Positions 1 to 6,719 of a DNA stretch of 11,772 nt are shown one piece after another. The DNA lies in assembly GCA_910584935.1 (NCBI GenBank), contig CAJUDU010000070.1, positions 1 through 11,772 on the forward strand. Reading direction: 5' to 3'. The translations under genes and the position numbers were made by a program. A model generated the notes under the pieces. That model did not search any database. It saw only the letters and a list, made by a program, of their open reading frames with translations, and was not told the DNA's origin. The stretch comes from an uncultured Butyricicoccus sp. Lineage in GTDB: Bacteria; Bacillota; Clostridia; Oscillospirales; Butyricicoccaceae. Each line of letters starts with the position of its first letter. Position 1 is the stretch's first letter.

Positions 1-307
1 GGCCTTTCTTTATTTTGCTCTCGTCGTCGATGCCCTTATGTGAACACGCCCTAAGCTCCGCTAACCCCTGTGTAGCCATGCGGGTATGTCCCATAACAAC
101 ATTAACACTATTCGGGATGTGAAAACGCACCTTGTGAGCAGGAAGTGGGCGCTTGAAAATGCGCAGAGCACCAGCATAGTTATAAGCGATACCGGTTGCA
201 TCAGTACCACGGCATTCACATTCGTGTGAGAGAACCGTTAGGATTTTATTCTTCTGACGAGTGCTTAAGGCATTAGAATAGTCAATAAGTCCAAAAAGAG
301 AGCACAT
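1..307 (-). CDS. Class II glutamine amidotransferase, N-terminal part (runs off the window)
   Basis: The translation starts Met-Cys-Ser-Leu-Phe-Gly. Cys2 would be the N-terminal nucleophile that class II (Ntn-type) glutamine amidotransferases use to release ammonia from glutamine. Further family motifs are CRGTDATGIAY (residues 32-42), HKVRF (58-62) and the MGHTRMATQG block (72-81). The ATG at 307 has a GGAGG 8 nt upstream, lying inside the end of the preceding amidoligase reading frame, so the two are translationally linked. Family members are usually around 300 residues; only about 102 are inside the window. After Gly81 the expected NNHPF-like continuation is absent and residues 82-102 look unrelated, so the gene may be truncated or rearranged near position 64. 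From the pairing I infer that it supplies ammonia to the neighbouring amidoligase or works in the same peptide-modifying pathway. Family call is fairly sure; substrate unknown. Confidence 0.75.
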   Translation of the reverse strand, partial: MCSLFGLIDYSNALSTRQKNKILTVLSHECECRGTDATGIAYNYAGALRIFKRPLPAHKVRFHIPNSVNVVMGHTRMATQGLAELRACSHKGIDDESKIKKG

Positions 308-310
308 TTT

Positions 311-613
311 TCATTCCTCCTCATCTGCCGTCACAGGTTCGTTGACATACAAGCTGCGTTCCTTCAAATACTGAATTAATTCTGGTTCGTAAACTTGTTG
401 TAAGAAATCTAGCCAGCTTAACTCTTGAATCTCTTGGTCTGACAGAAACACCGAAACATCACAAAGATGGTTCACCAATTGCAGCGTAGCAAGCAGTGTG
501 TTCAGTTTCAATGTTCCACGGAAAATGCGCAGCTCAACAGTATGCGCGTTTGTCAAATTAACTGCCATATATCGTCCAAAATTGTACCGCTTTGCATCGT
601 CAAGGATATCCAT
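311..613 (-). CDS. C-terminal part of the amidoligase, in a shifted frame
   Basis: This 100-residue frame carries the C-terminal portion of the Amidoligase_2-like protein encoded just upstream. It has the VNLTNAHTVELRIFRGTL block (residues 18-35), which follows the HxH motif in intact members, then a leucine-rich helix and an acidic tail (ADEEE). It overlaps the upstream frame by 14 nt, beginning at an ATG (613-611) read in the +1 frame relative to the N-terminal part. No good ribosome binding site precedes that ATG, so it is more likely the rest of a broken or frameshifted gene than a separate protein. Dropping one C from the CCC at 617-615 would fuse the two into a continuous ~370-residue protein reading Leu-Pro-Met-Asp-Ile-Leu. 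Alternatives are programmed +1 frameshifting on CCC-T, or a two-subunit enzyme made by coupled translation. Confidence 0.7.
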   Translation of the reverse strand: MDILDDAKRYNFGRYMAVNLTNAHTVELRIFRGTLKLNTLLATLQLVNHLCDVSVFLSDQEIQELSWLDFLQQVYEPELIQYLKERSLYVNEPVTADEEE

Positions 614-1415
614 AGGGTAGAAGTTTCATGCCGTACCTAGCAGCCCATTTGTCAAGCTGATTCCTGGTGCGGCGGCTGAACCGCAGCAACTCTGGCCAGA
701 ACTTTTCCACGAAGTAAAGTAAGCGGGCAATCGCAGTTTCCTGCTGCTCGTAACTGCTGCCAAAGGCTAACCGTGAAATATGAATATGTAACCCGCAGGT
801 ATAGGCTTTATGACTGGTATAGCCCAGATCTAGTGCCCTTTCCAACACATCACCCCAAGGCATTGTATTCATATGGTAATCAAGGGTCATTGGGTGTGTG
901 ACAAGTTCCAAACCATCATCCAAACTGCCATCCGTTTTGATATACAAATTTGTAGAGTTTTCATTGGCTACCTCCAACAGCTCCTGTGCATTGTCACGGT
1001 CTTTGCCACCATGATCAATTTCCAGCTCAACGCCTAAATAACGTGTTCCCTCACCATGAAAAATCGGTTCAGGTTTATAGTTGTAATCGTGAATTTCCAC
1101 TGTATCTACTGCATTTTCGTAACAATATTCACAAAGCGGCATATCATCACCAGGCAAATAATATGCTTCTCCATCTGGCACCAAACGCCCACAGTTTTCA
1201 CAGGCAATGAAACGGTTTTCGCGGCAGGATTCACACAAGGTGTAATGCTCATCACCAGCATCATCGGCAGCATAAATCCGCGCACCACAGGAATCACAGT
1301 TGACCGTCAGTGTATCAGCGCAATCCGGGCATAGCAGATCACCGCTGACCTCATAACATTCATAAACTGGAAATCTTCCTTGGCAGTGTGTACAAATAAA
1401 CATTTCGTTTTCCAT
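600..1415 (-). CDS. Zinc-ribbon amidoligase family protein, N-terminal and core part
   Basis: From the ATG at 1415 (AAGGAGG 8 nt upstream) the product is 271 residues. An upstream in-frame ATG at 1448 is less likely because it lies before this ribosome binding site. Residues 8-98 hold repeated CxxC pairs (C8/C11, C29/C32, C40/C43, C61/C64, C72/C75, C95/C98), forming LIM- or treble-clef-like zinc modules. The rest matches the Amidoligase_2 (COOH-NH2 ligase, glutamine-synthetase-like) fold: GVELEID (118-124, acidic metal/ATP ligands), KTDGSLDDGLELVTHP (150-165) and CGLHIHISR (197-205, HxH). Such enzymes join a carboxylate to an amine using ATP; in Firmicute and phage clusters they are often paired with class II amidotransferases, as here. 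The frame ends early at a TGA (602-600), before the conserved ELRIFRG block, which continues in the +1 frame. As written it is probably not a complete enzyme. Substrate unknown. Confidence 0.8.
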   Translation of the reverse strand: MENEMFICTHCQGRFPVYECYEVSGDLLCPDCADTLTVNCDSCGARIYAADDAGDEHYTLCESCRENRFIACENCGRLVPDGEAYYLPGDDMPLCEYCYENAVDTVEIHDYNYKPEPIFHGEGTRYLGVELEIDHGGKDRDNAQELLEVANENSTNLYIKTDGSLDDGLELVTHPMTLDYHMNTMPWGDVLERALDLGYTSHKAYTCGLHIHISRLAFGSSYEQQETAIARLLYFVEKFWPELLRFSRRTRNQLDKWAARYGMKLLPYGYP

Positions 1416-1440
1416 TATTTTCTCCTCCTTAAAATGCAAG

Positions 1441-1468
1441 AACGGCACGCTTTTTATCGCGTACCGTT
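1441..1468 (-). other. Intercistronic hairpin between DUF3846 gene and amidoligase
   Basis: The arms AACGGCACGC (1441-1450) and GCGTACCGTT (1459-1468) form a 10-bp stem with an 8-nt loop. On the minus transcript the single mismatch becomes a G-U pair, so the hairpin fits minus-strand RNA better. It covers the last codons and stop of the DUF3846 gene and lies just before the amidoligase ribosome binding site. There is no clean U-tract on that strand (CTTGCATTTT), so it may protect or partly attenuate the transcript rather than end it. Confidence 0.5.
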
Positions 1469-1870
1469 CATTTTTTCGTAGTTTTCAGTTTTGTGTTCAA
1501 GTTGTTCAGGGATGGCAATAATTTGTCCGTTGATTCGCATAAACGATTCAGGTGTGCGAAAATATTGTGTGTATTTTTCCAGTTGCGAATCTGTCAGACT
1601 CGTGAAATGATCGGCATCTGGCGGTGCGCCACACAGGAAGAACGTCCCGGCAATGATATCATACATTTCGCCAGTTTCAGGATGATATAACGCCCGGTTT
1701 AATGGCAACCCAAGCAATTTGCCTTCGTCATTACAGATAAGGGCAACAGGGTCACTGAATGGGTATACAGCCTGAATTATTCCTCCGACAATCTTTTTCA
1801 TCTCGTCAAGTATTCCGTCAATTTCAAGCGGGTAAGGCGGCTTATGCGGTTCAATCAGCAAGACTTTCAT
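1454..1870 (-). CDS. DUF3846 domain-containing protein
   Basis: The 138-residue product begins MKVLLIEPHKPPYPLEIDG and shows the DUF3846 pattern: an N-terminal strand, EI-DG, a VGGIIQAVYPF block, DPVALICNDEGKLLGLPLNRAL and a YDIIAGTFFLCG block. The domain is of unknown function and is common in conjugative elements and phages of gut Firmicutes. The ATG at 1870 is preferred because an AAGGAG lies about 11 nt upstream. A longer reading back to 1963 would run through a hairpin and an AT-rich promoter-like stretch, and would add 31 residues with no family match. It is the first gene of the minus-strand cassette, followed after 38 nt by the amidoligase. Family assignment is by sequence pattern only; role unknown. 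Confidence 0.8.
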   Translation of the reverse strand: MKVLLIEPHKPPYPLEIDGILDEMKKIVGGIIQAVYPFSDPVALICNDEGKLLGLPLNRALYHPETGEMYDIIAGTFFLCGAPPDADHFTSLTDSQLEKYTQYFRTPESFMRINGQIIAIPEQLEHKTENYEKMNGTR

Positions 1871-1899
1871 AACTTTTTCGGCTCCTTTATAGGCAAAGT

Positions 1900-1928
1900 A
1901 AAAACTCGGAGCAAATGATGCTCCGAGT
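1900..1928 (-). terminator. Terminator-shaped hairpin in the leader of the DUF3846 cassette
   Basis: ACTCGGAGCA (1904-1913) and TGCTCCGAGT (1919-1928) form a perfect 10-bp inverted repeat with a 5-nt loop. Read on the minus strand the stem is followed directly by TTTT and then AC, the shape of an intrinsic terminator; the plus-strand side has CTCTCT instead. It lies 34 nt upstream of the DUF3846 start and about 15 nt downstream of a TATACT box (1948-1943, minus) that has no good -35. No minus-strand gene lies upstream for it to end, so a leader attenuator is the simplest reading. Confidence 0.55.
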
Positions 1929-2041
1929 CTCTCTATTAATATAGTATATATTTGGAATTTCATCCGTTACAGATTTAGCATTATTTTTCACAAGCCCAAA
2001 TCCGATCATTTTAGATTTTTACGAAAAATTTAATTTTAATC

Positions 2042-2070
2042 TTGCGAATTTTGGTGAAATTAAATATAAT
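2042..2070 (+). promoter_or_regulatory. Promoter of the envelope operon
   Basis: A sigma-A-type promoter is visible: TTGCGA (2042-2047), a 17-nt spacer and a perfect TATAAT (2065-2070). It would start transcription near 2077, giving an untranslated leader of about 130 nt before the gene at 2209. A 9-bp inverted repeat, ATTTAATTT (2028-2036) and AAATTAAAT (2057-2065), flanks the -35 and runs into the -10, so it could be an operator, although its pure AT content makes chance likely. The rest of 1964-2208 shows no gene. Confidence 0.7.
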
Positions 2071-2208
2071 AGAAAAGGAAGAGTTCACTAAAAAATATTT
2101 TATTGCGAATCAATGAAAATATTTTGGGGAAAGAACAATCACTGTCCTTGGTGTCATGATATGATGAATCTACCAAAACAAAATAAGCTTTAAAGTGAGG
2201 GGTAATTT

Positions 2209-3000
2209 ATGAGTAAAAAGTGCATGAATTGTGGTCAGGAACTCCCCGACCACGCAAAATTCTGTAACAAATGTGGAGCGGATACAACAAAAGAGATATT
2301 ACCAGCAAAAGAGTCAACTGAAATAAACGTATCAGTTTGTCCCAAATGTAATGCTCCACTGAAAGCAACTGCAAAATTTTGTGGAATATGTGGCACCCCA
2401 ATTGAAACATTATTTTCTGCAACAACCCAAAATGAAAATGCGGCATTAAACCATACATCGCCTATGCCTAAACCACAAGCATTAAACAGTATGGGCAACA
2501 CGCAATTTCAGGGAAGCAATACATCTTATATGTCAAGCATCCCCATACAGCAAGGACATTTTGCACAAACTGCACCAGCATACCAGTCACAGACACAAAC
2601 GAAACGTTTATCTGGTGAGATGATATTTGGCATTGCAGTGGTAATTGGCTGTGCTTTATTGTTTCTGTTTTTATGCTTTTCATCTATAGAAAGTGAAGCA
2701 ATTACGGATTTAAAAGAAATAACTTTTCATGATTATGGTGAAGATACCCTTAAAACAGCAGTTTCTAAAACACTTCGAGGGATAGAATGGAAAGCATCTG
2801 AGGTTACGGACAAGGATTACTATGTTACTGTTTCTGGATATAGCCCTGATTGGGGAACGGAAATATCGGTTACGTTCAATATAACCTATGATGATGAATA
2901 TGTATATGCTGAAATGATGAAATGTAAGGCATATGACGAAGAATCTAGCGATTTCGATGATATTTCATTTGCCATGTCTGTGATCTATGATAACTATTAA
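2209..3000 (+). CDS. Double zinc-ribbon, single-pass membrane protein with extracellular domain A
   Basis: 263 residues; a GAGGGG lies 7 nt before the ATG. Two zinc ribbons occur at the N-terminus: C5/C8/C19/C22 with the KFCNKCG pattern, and C44/C47/C58/C61. They are joined by a short linker containing PAKEST. A polar Gln/Ser/Pro stretch (70-130) leads to one hydrophobic segment (about 138-158), with no signal peptide, so the ribbons should be cytoplasmic and the C-terminal ~100 residues outside. That C-terminal domain (KEITFHDYG, YYVTVSGY, SVTFNITYDDEYVYA) closely parallels the end of the product at 6720-7400, so I call it domain A. I know no function for it. It is the first gene of the eight-gene operon. 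The layout resembles TcaA-type envelope proteins, but no specific role can be assigned. Confidence 0.85.
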   Translation: MSKKCMNCGQELPDHAKFCNKCGADTTKEILPAKESTEINVSVCPKCNAPLKATAKFCGICGTPIETLFSATTQNENAALNHTSPMPKPQALNSMGNTQFQGSNTSYMSSIPIQQGHFAQTAPAYQSQTQTKRLSGEMIFGIAVVIGCALLFLFLCFSSIESEAITDLKEITFHDYGEDTLKTAVSKTLRGIEWKASEVTDKDYYVTVSGYSPDWGTEISVTFNITYDDEYVYAEMMKCKAYDEESSDFDDISFAMSVIYDNY

Positions 3001-3017
3001 AAATAGGGGGATTTGTT

Positions 3018-3836
3018 ATGTACTGTTTTAATTGTGGACAAAAGCTGGAGGACGGAAGCATATTTTGTATGTATTGCGGTACAAAACTAGATGATGAACC
3101 AGACGCATCTACTTCTGTTGATTTGCCAAAAGAAGCAGAAAAACCTGTAACCCTGTCAAAAGATGTTCCAGAACAAAGTGAAATTGCTTCTGTTCCGGTT
3201 CAATCTCCACCAAATCAAATGCCAGAAGTCCAGCCGCAACCGATTCAAACACCGCCAGTATCGGCGCAACCACCTCAACCACAGCAATTTCAGCCGCATG
3301 AATTTCAGCCGCATGAATCTCAGCCGCAATCAACCCAAGATATTGATAAACTAACGCTTTATCGGAAAATTGTTGATCAGAATACAGAGTATTACCTACC
3401 TAAATTCCAGAATATGCTCCATGGTGCAAAAAGCCAAATGAATTGGGCATCTTTCTTTTTGGGGTTTGCTCATGCAGGATATCGGAATATGTGGCATGAA
3501 TGGCTGAACGCAATTAAAATACCTTTGATTGCAGAAATAGCAGCCGGGTTTATTACTGTAATCGCTGTTTTTTCTGGATCTATCGGTTTATTCGGCTTAT
3601 TGTCATTGATTACAGTAGGCTGCAGCATCTGGTTTGTTATAACACAAATTTTGTTTTCAAATAACTTCAATCAGCATTATATGAACCATGTAGAAAACAA
3701 AACATGGCGCAGGGATTTTTCACCTGATCCAAGTATACCGCGTGCAATTATTGGTGTTATTGTGCTCGCTGCCTGCCTTATGGGGATTAACTGGCTTTCA
3801 TCTGCTTTGCTTTTAGGTGGATTATTTTATATGTAA
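3018..3836 (+). CDS. Zinc-ribbon DUF2628 membrane protein
   Basis: 272 residues, starting 18 nt after the previous stop with a GGGGGA 8 nt upstream. One zinc ribbon (C3/C6/C17/C20) is followed by a long Pro/Gln-rich linker (about 35-110) that includes a short tandem repeat (QPHEF/QPHES, 92-101). The C-terminal half has the DUF2628 pattern: WASFFLGFAHAGYRNMWHEW (143-162, an aromatic, amphipathic approach to the membrane), then about three hydrophobic segments (around 168-188, 190-212 and 242-270). DUF2628 proteins are small integral membrane proteins of unknown function, often fused to zinc ribbons in Clostridia. Both termini would be near the membrane and the ribbon cytoplasmic. Domain call is confident, role unknown. 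Confidence 0.85.
   Translation: MYCFNCGQKLEDGSIFCMYCGTKLDDEPDASTSVDLPKEAEKPVTLSKDVPEQSEIASVPVQSPPNQMPEVQPQPIQTPPVSAQPPQPQQFQPHEFQPHESQPQSTQDIDKLTLYRKIVDQNTEYYLPKFQNMLHGAKSQMNWASFFLGFAHAGYRNMWHEWLNAIKIPLIAEIAAGFITVIAVFSGSIGLFGLLSLITVGCSIWFVITQILFSNNFNQHYMNHVENKTWRRDFSPDPSIPRAIIGVIVLAACLMGINWLSSALLLGGLFYM
3291..3328 (+). repeat. 15-bp in-frame tandem repeat in the linker
   Basis: CAGCCGCATGAATTT (3291-3305) is followed by CAGCCGCATGAATCT (3306-3320) and a partial third copy CAGCCGCA (3321-3328). The unit is five codons long and encodes Gln-Pro-His-Glu-Phe/Ser in the flexible linker, so changes in copy number would keep the frame. Confidence 0.85.
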
Positions 3837-3850
3837 AATGAGGGGATACA

Positions 3851-4312
3851 ATGAAGAAAAATAAGTTAGAACAAATATTTATCCTGTGTTTACCAAGTAT
3901 GGGATGCTTTGGCTTGCTTTGTGCTGCAGGTTGTGGCGGCAGCGCCGGGTGCATGGGCTGCTCCTGCGATTCACATTCAGACTTAAAGGAATATGGGATT
4001 GATATGACAACCATGCAATGTGACAGCTGCAATTTCATGATGCTGGGTGTTGATGAGGATGTAACGGATGAACCTTATACATTGGCTGCTTGTGTAAATG
4101 AAACAAAAGAAACCAGTTGTTTAGGATGCAGCACTAACAATACAAAGATTTCTTATTCTGGGGTCTATGCAGAGAATTCAAACAATTGGGGATGCAGCTG
4201 GGGGGATACCGGTTCAGGTTCAAAAGAAACTTTTGTTGGTTGTGTTGATGGCTGTTTAGGCTGTTTCAACGATGACCAGAATACATTTCTTAATATGATT
4301 CTTGGTATGTGA
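3851..4312 (+). CDS. Cysteine-rich small exported or membrane-anchored protein
   Basis: 153 residues, with a GAGGGG 6 nt before the ATG and 14 nt after the DUF2628 stop. I do not recognise a family. There are 16 cysteines (about 10%): C13, C19, C24, C28, C34, C37, C39, C57, C60, C81, C90, C93, C115, C131, C135 and C138. Four are CxxC pairs (CMGC, CDSC, CLGC, CLGC). The N-terminus has a basic start (MKKNK) and a hydrophobic stretch (about 9-28) ending in AAGC28, a loose lipobox, so it may be exported and lipidated. The tail is rich in Gly, Ser, Asn and Asp. The next gene encodes an Lgt-family enzyme, the enzyme type that acts on lipobox cysteines, which makes this its natural candidate substrate; this is inference. 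A metal- or Fe-S-binding role is an alternative. Confidence 0.75.
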   Translation: MKKNKLEQIFILCLPSMGCFGLLCAAGCGGSAGCMGCSCDSHSDLKEYGIDMTTMQCDSCNFMMLGVDEDVTDEPYTLAACVNETKETSCLGCSTNNTKISYSGVYAENSNNWGCSWGDTGSGSKETFVGCVDGCLGCFNDDQNTFLNMILGM

Positions 4313-4327
4313 GCGGGAATAGCGATC

Positions 4328-5059
4328 ATGTTTCCATATGTACATATCACGCTGCCAACATATGCAGTATTTATTTTTATCGGCGGATTTGCTGTACTAT
4401 TGCTGGCATATTCCCGCATTGATAAATTTCAGCTTGCATTCCCGGATTTTCTGAAATGCTTTCTGATTTGTGCGATTGGCATATTGATTGGAAGCCGTCT
4501 GCTTTTTGTATTGATTACAATTCCAAGGCTTAAAAACATTACTTTGTTAAAGATATTGACCTTATTGTGTAATGGAGGATTTGTTTTCTATGGTGGTTTG
4601 TTTGGTGCATTAGCAGGCATAAAAATCTGCCAAATGCGCTGGGAACGGGATTCATTTAACCAACTTTATGAGTTAGCTGCACCCTGTTTCCCACTGTTCC
4701 ATACATTTGGACGAATCGGGTGTTTCTGCGCGGGATGCTGCTATGGTTTACCATTGCAAAATCCCATTATACTGACAAATGGGTTGCAAATGAATCGAGT
4801 ACCTGTACAGTTGTTGGAAGCAGGATTTAACTTGGTTTTAGTGATCTGCCTTTTATTTATTGAATGGATTTCCAAAAGGCATCAAAAGATTTTCCCAATA
4901 TATTTGTTATCTTATGCTGCATTTCGATTTATCGTTGAATTTTGGCGTGGTGATGCTGTTCGTGGCATTTGGGCAGGGTTGTCAACTTCTCAATGGATTT
5001 CACTAGTTATCTGGGGGTATTTTCTGATAAAGATGCTAAAAACACACTTGCATATATAA
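4328..5059 (+). CDS. Divergent Lgt-family (prolipoprotein diacylglyceryl transferase-like) membrane protein
   Basis: 243 residues, polytopic (about six to seven hydrophobic segments), shorter than typical Lgt (around 260-300). Lgt transfers diacylglyceryl from phosphatidylglycerol to a lipobox cysteine. Matching landmarks are FYGGLFG (87-93), FGRIGCFCAGCCYG (127-140), VPVQLLEA (158-165) and FRFIVEFWRGD (199-209). The arginines equivalent to the key pair of E. coli Lgt (R143 and R239) appear kept as R129 and R207. Two features differ: the histidine of the HGG motif is Tyr88, and the invariant Asn of RIGNF is Cys132, within four cysteines (132, 134, 137, 138). Such GCxxAGCCYG variants look like an Lgt paralog class in Clostridia rather than housekeeping Lgt. 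It starts 15 nt after the Cys-rich gene, with a weak ribosome binding site suggesting coupled translation. Fold assignment is strong; activity and substrate are open. Confidence 0.85.
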   Translation: MFPYVHITLPTYAVFIFIGGFAVLLLAYSRIDKFQLAFPDFLKCFLICAIGILIGSRLLFVLITIPRLKNITLLKILTLLCNGGFVFYGGLFGALAGIKICQMRWERDSFNQLYELAAPCFPLFHTFGRIGCFCAGCCYGLPLQNPIILTNGLQMNRVPVQLLEAGFNLVLVICLLFIEWISKRHQKIFPIYLLSYAAFRFIVEFWRGDAVRGIWAGLSTSQWISLVIWGYFLIKMLKTHLHI

Positions 5060-5083
5060 GTTATAAACACTGGGAGGTAATCT

Positions 5084-6676
5084 ATGCGTAAGAAATGTAC
5101 CAATTGTGGTCATGAATTGTCGGATAAAGCAAAGTTTTGCAACAAATGCGGTACTCGTGTAACGGAAGCAGTATCTCTTGCAAAAGAATCAACTGTAACC
5201 GCATTTGCCTGCCCACAATGTGGTGAAAAACTGAAACCGAATGCAAAGTTTTGCAGTAAATGCGGCAAAAAAATTGAAACTACCGTTGCTGCACCTTCTG
5301 CTGATACCAATACGGATAAAGCAGCAATGTCAAATGATACTGTTTCTGGACAATCGCCACAAATACAAAGCAATGCGGAAAATAAACATACGGAATATCA
5401 GTTCCCTATCACCGGGATGGCATCGCAGCAAACTTCATCTGTTCAAGCGCAGCAGAAAACAAAACGTTTCTCCAGAGGTGTTGTAACTGGAATAATTCTT
5501 GCTGCCATTGGCATTGTGACTGTATTGGTCATTGTGATGATGATACATAAAACACCTTCCAGTACAACATCTTTAAGGAAAAACAATCTTGGGGATAACA
5601 TTTCACATAGTGAAAAAAAACAAACCAAATCTGCCCAGCAGGATGTTTCAGCACAACGTCCTCCATCTACAGCATCTTTAACTGAAGAAGCTTATAAAGC
5701 CACTTTTGAAGAAATTTTCTCCGATTTTCAGAATGTTAACGATTTGGATATGACAGATGTTAATGCAGCAAAGAAAACATTGCAAGATATGAAAGTGGGA
5801 CTAAATCGGTTTATTGACCTTAATCCACCAGAATCCTGTAAAGCCGGGCATAAGAAACTGGCTTCTGGCTGCCAGGCAATGATTGAGTATATTGATACCG
5901 CATTAAGCACTATTGGTGAAACCGATCAAAACAAAATCAATGCAGCAAGCAAAAAAATGGCAGAAGCCATTCATACTGCTATGATTGATATGACTGAAGG
6001 TGCAGAAATGCTTGACGCAGTATTTAATGATGAACCTCCATATGACCCTAATGCTATGTGGGAACAGGAAACATTGGATTTGCTGTACGATTATGTTTAT
6101 GGGCTGAATGATGCAATTAATGCGGGGGATTTTAGTTTAGTTTCATCAGTTTTTGTGCCGGGAAGCGAGATTTACAACAATCAAAGGAAACTGGTTCAAT
6201 CTTTATCCAGTCGTGGCATTACAGAAAATGTGATTTCATTGGATATGCTGGATCATACTCTGGTTGATGACACTCATGCCACAGTGACATCTTATGAAGT
6301 GATTGGTGTCAGTTACGCAGATGGATCTTACAAACAAGTGACACAATCATATACCTATTATATGCAAAAGCAATCTGCAACATGGAAAATGTATGATATG
6401 GTGGAACGTCCTGAAAATGTTCCTGATGAAAGCGGAAGCATACAGTCTAACAGTGACCGTTTTACACAGGAGGAACTTCGTATGATATGTCAGGATCTTT
6501 GGGTTCCTGATGAATTGGATGTTATTGTTAAAGTTGATGAACCTTATTATTGGGACGCAACAGAACAATGGATAGTTCCAATTTCGATTTTTCATAACGG
6601 AACATTGGTTGCCAGCGCAGATATTGATGCTGACACCAAGGAAACACTGCGAAATATCATGATGTATCAAGAATAG
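5084..6676 (+). CDS. Double zinc-ribbon, TcaA-like single-pass envelope protein with helical domain B
   Basis: 530 residues; a GGGAGG lies 7 nt before the ATG. Order: two zinc ribbons (C5/C8/C19/C22 and C43/C46/C57/C60, linker LAKEST, very close to the 2209 gene), a polar linker, one membrane segment (about 131-153), then an external part. Residues about 199-315 form a helical domain B with PPESCKAGHKKLASGCQAM (238-256) and cysteines C242 and C253; the same block occurs in the lipoprotein at 9402-9944. Residues about 325-442 (repeated β-strand pattern ending with SATWKMYDM) resemble the NTF2-like domains of TcaA-type zinc-ribbon proteins. The last ~60 residues form a small unassigned domain. 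The topology puts the ribbons in the cytoplasm and the rest outside. TcaA relatives act at the cell envelope, including glycopeptide response in staphylococci; here that is only an analogy. Confidence 0.85.
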   Translation: MRKKCTNCGHELSDKAKFCNKCGTRVTEAVSLAKESTVTAFACPQCGEKLKPNAKFCSKCGKKIETTVAAPSADTNTDKAAMSNDTVSGQSPQIQSNAENKHTEYQFPITGMASQQTSSVQAQQKTKRFSRGVVTGIILAAIGIVTVLVIVMMIHKTPSSTTSLRKNNLGDNISHSEKKQTKSAQQDVSAQRPPSTASLTEEAYKATFEEIFSDFQNVNDLDMTDVNAAKKTLQDMKVGLNRFIDLNPPESCKAGHKKLASGCQAMIEYIDTALSTIGETDQNKINAASKKMAEAIHTAMIDMTEGAEMLDAVFNDEPPYDPNAMWEQETLDLLYDYVYGLNDAINAGDFSLVSSVFVPGSEIYNNQRKLVQSLSSRGITENVISLDMLDHTLVDDTHATVTSYEVIGVSYADGSYKQVTQSYTYYMQKQSATWKMYDMVERPENVPDESGSIQSNSDRFTQEELRMICQDLWVPDELDVIVKVDEPYYWDATEQWIVPISIFHNGTLVASADIDADTKETLRNIMMYQE

Positions 6677-6719
6677 GTTACAATATCAGTGGTTTCAAAT
6701 GATAATAAGGGGAAATTTT

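Noticed and set aside
986..1334. Plus-strand open frames opposite the amidoligase
   Set aside because: The minus strand holds the conserved zinc-binding and amidoligase motifs with a good ribosome binding site; the plus-strand translations look random.
1441..1480. Plus-strand intrinsic terminator (stem followed by CATTTTTTC)
   Set aside because: No plus-strand gene lies upstream, the stem has a C-A mismatch on that strand, and the minus-strand version pairs better.
2235..2501. Open frame on the minus strand opposite the first zinc-ribbon gene (also at 5110-5373 and 6695-6945)
   Set aside because: Shadows of the zinc-ribbon coding sequence: the repeated CxxC codons give similar antisense translations in each copy. 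There is no ribosome binding site, and the plus strand has clear domains.
3109..3333. Minus-strand frame with an AEIHAAEIHAAEI repeat
   Set aside because: It is the antisense reading of the 15-bp tandem repeat in the DUF2628 gene linker, with no start signal.
4328..5059. Housekeeping lgt
   Set aside because: The key His and Asn positions are replaced by Tyr and Cys, the length is short and the setting is an accessory operon, so no lgt symbol is given.
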